From GCA-958296115 sp965222445 (GTDB taxonomy: Bacteria; Chloroflexota; Dehalococcoidia; Lucifugimonadales; CAJWER01), in contig CBDCTY010000002.1 in assembly GCA_965222445.1 (NCBI GenBank), positions 310,001 to 374,000 on the forward strand: a DNA stretch of 64,000 bases. Reading direction: 5' to 3'. The position numbers and the translations under genes were made by a program. Shown one piece after another: positions 16,847 through 23,808 of this stretch. The notes under the pieces are model-generated. The model did not search any database. It was not told the origin of the DNA and saw only the letters and a list, made by a program, of their open reading frames with translations. Positions within the stretch are counted from its first letter, which is position 1; the number at the start of each line of letters is the position of its first letter.

Positions 16847-17797
16847 ATGAGCCCGGCGGTAGAGCCGACGGGAATCAAGGTGCGTGAGGAGACCTTGGCT
16901 GGGAATCAGCTAGGGATGTTTTCCTCGTCCTTGCCCGAGTCCGGCCACGATGCGGAGGTGTATAGGGATGCCGGTTGCGCTATGGAGTGGCGGGACAACA
17001 TCGAATTCATGCGGAGGCTGCCGGACGGCTCTGTGAAGCTCATAGTGACCTCGCCTCCGTACAACATCGGGAAGCTGTACGAGGAGCGGGCTCCGCTGGA
17101 GAGCTACGTTCAAGGCCAGGCGAGAGTCATCGCCGAATGCGTGCGTCTGCTGCATCCGAAGGGCTCTCTGTGCTGGCAGGTGGGGAACTACGTGGAAGAC
17201 GGCGAGGTCATTCCCCTCGACGTCGTTCTGTATCCTCTGTTCAAGGAGCACGGCCTCAAGCTGCGCAACCGCATCGTGTGGCACTTTGAGCACGGGCTGC
17301 ACTGCACTAGGCGACTCTCGGGCCGCTACGAGACGATCAACTGGTTCACAAAGGGGGACGACTACACGTTCGACCTGGATCCGATTCGAGTGCCGTCCAA
17401 GTATCCGGGGAAGCGCCACTTCAAGGGGCCGAACACCGGTAAGCTCTCCGGCAACCCAAAGGGCAAGAACCCCAGCGACGTATGGGTATTCCCAAACGTA
17501 AAGAGCAACCACGTCGAGAAGACCAGCCATCCCTGCCAGTTCCCGGTGGAGTTGGTGGAGCGCTTGGTCCTCTCGATGACAGAGCCGGGCGATGCCGTCC
17601 TGGACCCCCACATGGGGGTCGGAACGTCCGTCGTCGCGGCGCTGATGCACGACCGCAGGGGGTATGGCTGCGACGTCGTGAGAGAGTACGTCGAGATCGC
17701 CTGGGAAAGGGTGCGTGCGCTGCGCTCGGGTACACTCAGGACCCGCCCCATGGGAAAGCCAGTCTACGATCCTACGAAGCCAAACGGCGGCCACTGA
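16847..17797 (+). CDS. DNA methyltransferase (N4-cytosine / N6-adenine, beta-like order)
   Basis: A 316-residue modification methylase. Catalytic motif IV (TSPPYNIGKLYEE, about residue 70) comes before the AdoMet-binding motif (DPHMGVGTSVVAAL, about residue 245), the order of the beta group. The variable middle region (KRHFKGPNTGKLSGN and around) would carry sequence recognition. TSPPY is compatible with N4-methylcytosine or N6-methyladenine. The start is two bases after the kbl stop, and its TGA overlaps the ATG of the next gene by one base, the classic layout of a restriction-modification pair. It presumably protects sites cut by the neighbour. Confidence 0.9.
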   Translation: MSPAVEPTGIKVREETLAGNQLGMFSSSLPESGHDAEVYRDAGCAMEWRDNIEFMRRLPDGSVKLIVTSPPYNIGKLYEERAPLESYVQGQARVIAECVRLLHPKGSLCWQVGNYVEDGEVIPLDVVLYPLFKEHGLKLRNRIVWHFEHGLHCTRRLSGRYETINWFTKGDDYTFDLDPIRVPSKYPGKRHFKGPNTGKLSGNPKGKNPSDVWVFPNVKSNHVEKTSHPCQFPVELVERLVLSMTEPGDAVLDPHMGVGTSVVAALMHDRRGYGCDVVREYVEIAWERVRALRSGTLRTRPMGKPVYDPTKPNGGH

Positions 17798-18408
17798 TGC
17801 GGATTGACGCCCAGTACTCCCACCTGAACGGCCGGGAGTTCCTCCTCGTCCACCACAAGGACCTTCTGCAAGAGATAGAGGACGTGATTACGTCCGTCGA
17901 CGCCGAATCATGCCGCACCAAGGTGTCCAAAGAGAAGACCAAGGCAGGCCGCCTCCTCTATTCTCCAGGCGACATGAACAAAGTCATGGCCTCCGGCTTC
18001 TGGGAGCGTGGCTGGGAGCAGCGACGGCAGGAGTTCTGGGTGACGGCCGACGAGAAAATAGTGCGGGGCATTGCCAATCTTCCGGCGGACAGGCAGAAGG
18101 AGGCTATTGAGGCGGCTGGACATGCCCCAATCCGCTCGTACAACCAGACCGACTTCGTCAAAGAGCGTGTTGCCGTGGAAGTGCAGTTCGGCAAGTATGC
18201 TTTCGTGGCCCACGACCTCTTCGTGAAGCACATGGCGTTCTTCGTCTCCGATGTCATCGACGTGGGAGTGGAGATTCTACCAATGAAGGAGCTTGAGCAG
18301 TGTATGTCGTCCGGCGTCCCGTACTATGAGCGAGACCTGCTCAACATAATGCGGCAGGGACGCGGCATTCCGGCCGTGCCATTGCTCATCATTGGTGTTG
18401 CCCCGTGA
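17797..18408 (+). CDS. Type II restriction endonuclease, BglII/BstYI family
   Basis: A 203-residue protein. The active-site pattern D-x8-E-x-Q in TDFVKERVAVEVQFGKYAF (about residues 115-130) matches the Asp84, Glu93, Gln95 spacing known for BglII, which uses Gln where most enzymes have Lys. The following HDLFVKHMAFFVSDVIDVG segment and the overall length also fit BglII/BstYI-type enzymes. It is coupled by a one-base overlap to the methylase. These enzymes cut AGATCT or RGATCY; the exact site of this one is not readable from the sequence. Confidence 0.85.
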   Translation: MRIDAQYSHLNGREFLLVHHKDLLQEIEDVITSVDAESCRTKVSKEKTKAGRLLYSPGDMNKVMASGFWERGWEQRRQEFWVTADEKIVRGIANLPADRQKEAIEAAGHAPIRSYNQTDFVKERVAVEVQFGKYAFVAHDLFVKHMAFFVSDVIDVGVEILPMKELEQCMSSGVPYYERDLLNIMRQGRGIPAVPLLIIGVAP

Positions 18409-18456
18409 GCCGCAGCGTGGCAGTATGACGCAGGACCTCACGCGCCACGTGCAATT

Positions 18457-18672
18457 ATGCGTTACTCGGTCGTAATACATAGTGCAGAGGAGGGTGGTTT
18501 CTGGGTGGATGTCCCCGCACTACCCGGTTGCTACTCTCAGGGCGAATCGATAGAGGAGTCCCTTCAGAACGTGAGGGAGGCCATAGAGTTGTATCTGGAG
18601 GTACTGGCAGACGAGGGGCGGGATGCACCCCAAGATGCCGATGTCGTGTGTCGGGTGAGTGTGCCAGTATGA
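18457..18672 (+). CDS. HicB-family antitoxin, apparently without HicA
   Basis: A 71-residue HicB-like protein with the typical opening MRYSVVIHSAEEGGFWVDVP, PALPGCYSQGESIEESLQNV and REAIELYLEVL. This is the partial RNase H fold of HicB without a DNA-binding tail. No HicA (small double-stranded-RNA-binding toxin with GSH motif) is seen on either side. The ATGA overlap with the next gene suggests co-transcription with the SDR. It could be an orphan antitoxin left beside the restriction system. Confidence 0.8.
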   Translation: MRYSVVIHSAEEGGFWVDVPALPGCYSQGESIEESLQNVREAIELYLEVLADEGRDAPQDADVVCRVSVPV

Positions 18673-19451
18673 CGAGTAAGAATCTCCGCCTGGACATCTC
18701 CACAGAACTTTCGGGCCGTACCGCCATAGTCACCGGCGCGGGCCAGGGGATGGGCAAGTCTGTGGCGCAGGTGCTGGCTGCTCGCGGGGCGGCTGTAGTG
18801 GTCAACGACATCAACGGCGTCCCTGCCGAGCAGACGGCCTCCGAGCTGCGCTCCGATGGAGCCGCCGCCATCGCCGCCGCGGGCGATGTCACGTCGAAGG
18901 CCGATGTGGACCGGATGGTCGCCGCGGCCCTGGATGGCTTCGGCGGCGTCCACGTCTTGGTCAACAACGCGGGCATCCTGCGCCCGACACACCTCATCGA
19001 CATCGAAGAGGACGAGTGGGACCTCGTGGTCGACGCGAACCTGAAGAGCACATACCTGTGCTCCAGGGCCGTGCTGCGGCCCATGCGCGATGCCGGATGG
19101 GGCCGCATCGTCAACTTCTCCTCCAGCGCCGGACGCCAGTACAGCACGTTAGGCGGGCCGCACTACTCCGCGGCCAAGGCGGGCATCCTCGGCCTCACGC
19201 GCCACCTGGCCAAGGAGGAGGCCGCCAACGGCATCACTGTCAACGCCGTCTGCCCAGGCCTCATCGACACGGAGATGGTCCGCTCGACCATCAGCGACGA
19301 GCGGACGCGCCAGTACGCCGAGAGCTTCCCGATTCCCCGCCTCGGAGAGCCGTGGGAGGTCTCCGAGCTGGTGGCCTTCATCGCCTCGGACAGGGCGGCC
19401 TATATGACGGGCGTCGCCTTCGACATCAACGGCGGCGACCTGATGATGTAG
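18669..19451 (+). CDS. Short-chain dehydrogenase/reductase (SDR)
   Basis: A 260-residue classical SDR: NAD(P)-binding TGAGQGMGKSVAQVLAARG, NNAGILRPTH, the catalytic Ser in NFSSSAGRQYS, and YSAAKAGILGLTRHLAKE holding the Tyr-x3-Lys pair, then NAVCPGLIDTEMV. An acidic VNDIN after the second strand (Asp) suggests NAD rather than NADP preference. The start ATG overlaps the HicB stop by four bases. Substrate is unknown; sequences of this type are often annotated 3-oxoacyl-ACP reductase-like. Confidence 0.9.
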   Translation: MTSKNLRLDISTELSGRTAIVTGAGQGMGKSVAQVLAARGAAVVVNDINGVPAEQTASELRSDGAAAIAAAGDVTSKADVDRMVAAALDGFGGVHVLVNNAGILRPTHLIDIEEDEWDLVVDANLKSTYLCSRAVLRPMRDAGWGRIVNFSSSAGRQYSTLGGPHYSAAKAGILGLTRHLAKEEAANGITVNAVCPGLIDTEMVRSTISDERTRQYAESFPIPRLGEPWEVSELVAFIASDRAAYMTGVAFDINGGDLMM

Positions 19452-19471
19452 GGATTTCGTTCACAGGAGAC

Positions 19472-20089
19472 ATGGAGACCATAGGGAGCCAGCGCATCAA
19501 GATTAACGCCTTCACGCTCGTTCTCTTTCTGGTGGCACTATTCCTTGCGGTCGCTGCGGTCGCCATATTGAGAGGAGAACGCGAGTATTCACAAGAACAG
19601 AAAGATAGACTTGAGCATTGCTCGAAATCATTGGTGACAGAGAACATTGAGACGGCAATCAAATACCTATTGAACGATCCTGACAGCTTCCAATGGGTGG
19701 AAGCGGAAAGGTTCCGCAGATCCCTATCATCTACATCTATCGATTTGGTGGCATCCATAATAGCTCTCAACATAGCATCTGCCAATTTGTTGAATCCTAA
19801 CTTGCAATGGACAGAAGGAGTCGGATTGGTCGGCAGGTACGCGGACAGCAATAATACCCGAACAATCATCCTGTCTTCTGAGGACAATAATTTCACCCGA
19901 CTGGAAGGCATTGGGTATCCGTCCACGAGTCTTGCCATCTACCAAAACACGGCTGTCACTGGCGTCAACTTGTGGGTAGCTGAGTTTCGGGCTAAGAACG
20001 TCTATGGTGCCTACGTCACTGAGGGTGCTGGTGGGTATATCCTATCGGAGTCCTGCGACGTCATTGAAGCGTCTATTCTCGGAGAGTGA
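19472..20089 (+). CDS. Membrane-anchored hypothetical protein
   Basis: A 205-residue protein with one N-terminal membrane segment (FTLVLFLVALFLAVAAVAIL, about residues 14-33) and a soluble remainder of unknown fold. No family is recognised. The ATG follows ACAGGAGA. Base composition is visibly richer in A and T than the flanking dehydrogenase and PLP genes, as is the next small gene, suggesting recent acquisition. A downstream gene overlaps its stop or begins 27 bp after it. Confidence 0.65.
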   Translation: METIGSQRIKINAFTLVLFLVALFLAVAAVAILRGEREYSQEQKDRLEHCSKSLVTENIETAIKYLLNDPDSFQWVEAERFRRSLSSTSIDLVASIIALNIASANLLNPNLQWTEGVGLVGRYADSNNTRTIILSSEDNNFTRLEGIGYPSTSLAIYQNTAVTGVNLWVAEFRAKNVYGAYVTEGAGGYILSESCDVIEASILGE

Positions 20090-20115
20090 CTAATCTGAGC
20101 GAGAGGAGCGCGACC

Positions 20116-20361
20116 ATGGGGGATGTCAGCAAGGAATACAGGGAGGGAACTCTCCGTACGGTCATGTTGAAAATCCATAGGAATTACTATACGGTAGTCT
20201 TTGCAAATTCAATTACGGAGTGCACTCACGCAAAGGGCGAGGGACACTCCACTCACTACGAAATACTAGGCCCAAATGGATTGATAAGGACTGGCTTTAC
20301 ATGCTGCGCTGACCGAGCCTTCAAGGATGCGTGGGATGAGATAAAGGAGTTGGCTCCCTGA
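20116..20361 (+). CDS. Small hypothetical protein
   Basis: An 81-residue protein of unknown function, with NYYTVVFANSITECTHAKGE and a Cys pair in TGFTCCADRAFKDAWDEIKE. The ATG at 20116 has GAGAGGAG upstream; an in-frame GTG at 20086 overlapping the preceding gene by 4 bp would make it 91 residues. No motif or membrane segment recognised. It shares the lower GC of its upstream neighbour. Confidence 0.6.
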   Translation: MGDVSKEYREGTLRTVMLKIHRNYYTVVFANSITECTHAKGEGHSTHYEILGPNGLIRTGFTCCADRAFKDAWDEIKELAP

Positions 20362-20438
20362 TTGATCAATGCAATGAAATCCATCTCTATGAGTGATTCA
20401 TTACATCCCTCTATCCTACGTGCTAAGGAGCAGATTGT

Positions 20439-21572
20439 ATGGTGAAGACCAACCGAATATACGACAAGCTGGGGGTGCGCCCCGTAATCAACGCCGGTGG
20501 CAACACCACTCTCTGGGGCGGCTCCACGCCCCCTGAGGAAGTCCGACGGGAGATGAATGATGCCGACGACAGCTACGTCGAGATGCAGGAGCTGCTCGAC
20601 CGATCAGGCGACTACCTCGCCGAGACCCTTGGCGTGGAGGGCGCGCACATCACGTCCGGCTGCTTCGCCGCCCTGGTGCTGAGCACCGCCGCGTGCCTGA
20701 CGCAGGGAGACATGGACCGCACCGCCCTCCTCCCGGAGACGGGCGCACGCAACGAGATAGTGGCCCTCAGGAGCCTCCGCTATCCCTACCGCAGGAGCCA
20801 CACCGTGCCCGGCGGGCGGATAGTCGAAGCGGGCGACGAGGACGGGTGCACTGCCCAGCAGCTCGCCAACGCCATCGGCCCGAACACCGCCGCCGTCACA
20901 TACATCATGCAGCCCGGCACATACGACAGCAGCCTCAGCCTCGACGAGGCCGCGGCCGTGTCCCGCGACCACGGAGTGTCGATCATCGTCGACGCCGCAT
21001 CGCAGATATTCCCGCTCGACCACTTCCGGCGCACCGCGCAGGCGGGCGACCTCGTGTGCTTCGGCGCAAAGTACGTGGGCGCTCCTCAGTCCACGGGCTT
21101 CCTGTGCGGCAAGAAGGACCTGGTCGACGCGGCGGCGCTCCAGGGCTTCATGGGCTTTGAGGCCAGCAGGGGCAACTCGGTGGGGCGGGGTTACAAAGTC
21201 GACCGGCAGGACATCGTCGGCGTCGTGTCGGCCATGGAGCGCTGGTTCTCGATGGACCACGAGGCGCGGCTGATCGATACGGGCGAGAGGCTGGAGACGA
21301 TGGTGAAAGCAGTGGAAGGCATCCCGGGCGTGAACGCCCGGATCACCGACTTCGCCGGCTACGTCCAGCTAGAAGTGCTGGTGACGATCGACGCCGACAC
21401 CACCGGCAAGGACGCATACTGCGTCGTGGCCGAGCTGCTGGAGGGCGACCCGAGGATCAGGACCAGGGGCGTGACGAGTGGGGACGACACTATATCCATC
21501 ACCGCCCACACTATGTTCGAGGGAGAAGAGCAGATAGTCGCGGACCGGCTCAGGGAAGTGCTGGGAGCGTAG
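20439..21572 (+). CDS. SelA-like PLP-dependent enzyme, paralog 1
   Basis: A 377-residue aminotransferase-class-V-fold protein of the SelA / D-glucosaminate-6-phosphate ammonia-lyase group. Family features: GVRPVINAGGNTTLWGGS at the N-terminus, ITSGCFAALVLSTAACLT, VDAASQIFPLDHF, and the Schiff-base Lys in VCFGAKYVGAPQSTGFLCGK. It lacks the N-terminal tRNA-binding extension of true selenocysteine synthase, and no selB or selC is seen, so a metabolic lyase or racemase role is more likely. Its neighbour is a clear paralog in the same direction. Confidence 0.85.
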   Translation: MVKTNRIYDKLGVRPVINAGGNTTLWGGSTPPEEVRREMNDADDSYVEMQELLDRSGDYLAETLGVEGAHITSGCFAALVLSTAACLTQGDMDRTALLPETGARNEIVALRSLRYPYRRSHTVPGGRIVEAGDEDGCTAQQLANAIGPNTAAVTYIMQPGTYDSSLSLDEAAAVSRDHGVSIIVDAASQIFPLDHFRRTAQAGDLVCFGAKYVGAPQSTGFLCGKKDLVDAAALQGFMGFEASRGNSVGRGYKVDRQDIVGVVSAMERWFSMDHEARLIDTGERLETMVKAVEGIPGVNARITDFAGYVQLEVLVTIDADTTGKDAYCVVAELLEGDPRIRTRGVTSGDDTISITAHTMFEGEEQIVADRLREVLGA

Positions 21573-21660
21573 CAGACGGGCGCCAAAGTCCCTTCCCCCG
21601 AGGGAAGGTTTGGGCCTGCCCCCTCGAAAGCGGGGGGTGAGGCTGATCCAAGGAGCAAGC

Positions 21661-22794
21661 ATGACAGCAACAGGGGCCGACATATACGCAAAGATGGGCG
21701 CGAGGGCAGTCATCAACGCCCAGGGCAACCGTACCGTGCTCGGCGGTTCGGCCACCGTGCCCGAGGTCACAGAGGCGATGGCCGCCGTCAACGACACCTA
21801 CATCGAGATGGCCGAGCTGCTGGCGCGGTCGGGCGAGTACATCGCCGACCTGCTCGGCGTGGAAGCGGCCTACGTCACATCCGGCTGCTCCGCGGCCCTC
21901 GCATTCAGCGCCGCAGCCTGCATGACAGGGCGCGACCTCGACAAGATAGCCCGGATACCCGACACGACGGGCATGAAGAACGAGATAGTCATACAGAAGG
22001 CCCAGCGCTACAGCTACGACCGCAGCTTCACAGTTCCCGGAGCGAGGCTCGTCGAGGCCGGCGACGAGGATGGGTGCTCACGTGAGCAGCTCCAGAAGAC
22101 TATCGGGGACAACACCGCCGCCGTCGCCTACCTCGTCCGGCCGGGCGACCCGGACTCGGTGCTGACGCTGGAACAGGCCGTCGAGATAGCCCACGACGCG
22201 GGCGTACCCGCCATAGGCGACGCCGCCGCGCAGATCTACCCCCTCGACTACTTCCGGCGCAACGCCCAGGGCGCAGACCTGGTCTGCTTCGGCGCCAAGT
22301 ACATGGGCGCACCCCAATCGTCCGGCTTCCTGTGCGGCAAGAAGGAGCTGGTGGAGGCCGCTTCGGACCAGGGCTTCATCGCCTTCCAGGAGAATGGCGG
22401 ACGCTCCTTCGGACGCCCCATGAAGCTGGACAAGCAGGAGGTGGTGGGCGTCGTCACAGCCGTCGAGCGATGGCTGACGATCAACCACGAGGACCGCCTG
22501 CTGGGATACGAGGAGCGCCTCGAGAGCGTGCAGCAGGAGCTGGGGGCAGCCCCCGGCGTCCATACCGAGATCGAGAAGGTGCCCCAGTACTACGGCTCCA
22601 CCCTCAACGTCACCTTCGACACCGACGTTGTCGGCAAGACGGCCCAGGACATAGCCGACGAGCTGGACTCGGGCACCCCCCGCATCTGGGTCTCGGTCGT
22701 AGACGAGCGGACCCTCACCGTCAACACCCACGCCCTCAACGAAGGCGAGGAGCTCATCGTAGCCGAGCGCATCCGGACCGCCGCGGGCGGGTAG
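21661..22794 (+). CDS. SelA-like PLP-dependent enzyme, paralog 2
   Basis: A 377-residue paralog of the preceding gene with the same order of motifs: GARAVINAQGNRTVLGGSAT, VTSGCSAALAFSAAACMT, DAAAQIYPLDYF and the Lys in VCFGAKYMGAPQSSGFLCGK. The two proteins align over their entire lengths, so this is a tandem duplication that has since diverged. ATG 21661 is preceded by AAGGAG at the normal distance. The 88 bp between the genes contains CCCTTCCCCCGAGGGAAGG repeat text. They might form a heteromeric enzyme or have split substrates. Confidence 0.85.
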   Translation: MTATGADIYAKMGARAVINAQGNRTVLGGSATVPEVTEAMAAVNDTYIEMAELLARSGEYIADLLGVEAAYVTSGCSAALAFSAAACMTGRDLDKIARIPDTTGMKNEIVIQKAQRYSYDRSFTVPGARLVEAGDEDGCSREQLQKTIGDNTAAVAYLVRPGDPDSVLTLEQAVEIAHDAGVPAIGDAAAQIYPLDYFRRNAQGADLVCFGAKYMGAPQSSGFLCGKKELVEAASDQGFIAFQENGGRSFGRPMKLDKQEVVGVVTAVERWLTINHEDRLLGYEERLESVQQELGAAPGVHTEIEKVPQYYGSTLNVTFDTDVVGKTAQDIADELDSGTPRIWVSVVDERTLTVNTHALNEGEELIVAERIRTAAGG

Positions 22795-22811
22795 ATGCTG
22801 GCTGGGGCCGC

Positions 22812-23216
22812 GTGGGCTATTATGTCCCTGAACCCCGCCGGAGGAGCGTTCTGGGCACATTCACGCATCCCATAACCCTATACTCGCCGCTGGGCGACCG
22901 TAGGGAAACCGTCGAGGCCATGGTCGATACAGGCTCGACGTTTACGGTCGTGCCTGGCGCCATATTGGAAGCCCTCGGCGTGCCGCCACGCCGGGCGGTC
23001 AACCTGAAGCTCGCAAACGGACAGGTAGTGGAGCGAAGGGTCGGCACGGTGACGGCTGAGATCGACGGCGAGCAGGAGTCCATCATCTGCGTGTTCGGGG
23101 ACGCCGAGGCCACTCCCCTGATCGGAGCGGTGACGCTCGAGTCGTTCCTGCTGGCCGTCGATCCCGTAGCCCAACACCTGGTCCCGACAGAAGGCTACTG
23201 GTTCAGCTCCTGCTGA
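22812..23216 (+). CDS. Retropepsin-like aspartic protease family protein
   Basis: A ~134-residue single-domain protein with the clan AA signature VEAMVDTGSTFTVVPGAI and a second strand pair ending FGDAEATPLIGAVTLESF. Such small bacterial proteins dimerise like retroviral proteases, each contributing one Asp-Thr-Gly. The start is uncertain: GTG 22812 gives the full frame, but GGAGGAG at 22840 suggests translation may begin a few codons later near GTFTHPITLY at a rare start. A terminator hairpin follows at 23255. Confidence 0.75.
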   Translation: MGYYVPEPRRRSVLGTFTHPITLYSPLGDRRETVEAMVDTGSTFTVVPGAILEALGVPPRRAVNLKLANGQVVERRVGTVTAEIDGEQESIICVFGDAEATPLIGAVTLESFLLAVDPVAQHLVPTEGYWFSSC

Positions 23217-23254
23217 TTCGCCCCGTATTCCCGCTCTCTGTGGTGAACATGCGA

Positions 23255-23283
23255 ACGGCCCCCGAATCGGCTTCGGGGGCCGT
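23255..23283. terminator. Rho-independent-like hairpin
   Basis: Stem ACGGCCCCCGAA / TTCGGGGGCCGT with a 5-base loop, followed by a weakly T-rich GTTGTGT on the plus strand. It serves the protease gene, and by position could also be the original downstream hairpin of the tRNA on the minus strand. Confidence 0.65.
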
Positions 23284-23298
23284 GTTGTGTGCGAAGGC

Positions 23299-23339
23299 TG
23301 CGGGGGCCGGACTCGAACCGGCGACCTTTGGGTTATGAG
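23299..23339 (-). repeat. 41-bp duplication of the tRNA-fMet 3' half (relic att site)
   Basis: These 41 bases are identical to 25898-25938, covering the anticodon region, variable loop, T arm and acceptor 3' strand of the initiator tRNA. The sequence diverges at once beyond them, and the 5' half of the tRNA is missing. This is the signature of site-specific integration into a tRNA gene; together with the intact tRNA it bounds a ~2.6-kb island. Confidence 0.85.
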
Positions 23340-23808
23340 TCTAACAAGAGCAGTTCTCTTTTGATATGCTCAGATACCATTAACACACGTCCTGCTGTTC
23401 AGTCAGTGACCGTTTCCTTGCTGGCGTCCCGTCCTGTTCCCTGCCAACCCAAAGAATCCGTGACCAATCGGTGACCAAGTGAGCCTCGGTGGCACGCCCG
23501 GAGGTTCAGCCTACCGGGTGCCGGGTCGACGGCATCCAGACGCTAATGGGGGTGGTTCGAGTCTCAAGAAACTAGTCCTACTCTGACTATAGACAGAACA
23601 GTCTTCGAACTTCGAACTGTGGCTGGGTGCTTTGTAGGGCCACTTGGACGATTCACGGAGTCTCTAAGGCCCGTTCGATCCACGCCGCGGCCGGCGCTGA
23701 TTGAGGCGAACACGCCGGAAGGAAGACCTGACTCGACAGTCACTAGTGCTGGCGCAGGCGCTGGTGCTAGGGCAGGCGCCGGCGGGCGGCGTGGCTTGGC
23801 CATCTTCA
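23340..23808. other. Left part of relic island, with RCC1-gene debris
   Basis: No intact gene. At 23458-23480 GTGACCAATCGGTGACCAAG resembles GTGACCAATCCGTGACCATC near the other island end (25819). At ~23650-23800 the minus strand carries a shifted-frame continuation of the RCC1 protein (TVESGLPSGVFASISAG), which copies a segment found within the gene at 24540-24600. Confidence 0.6.

Noticed and set aside
23289..23474. Second tRNA-Met gene or a small protein gene beginning MRRLRGPDSNRRPLGYESN
   Set aside because: Only the 3' half of a tRNA is present with no matching 5' half; the peptide is a well-known artefact of translating tRNA and att sequence.
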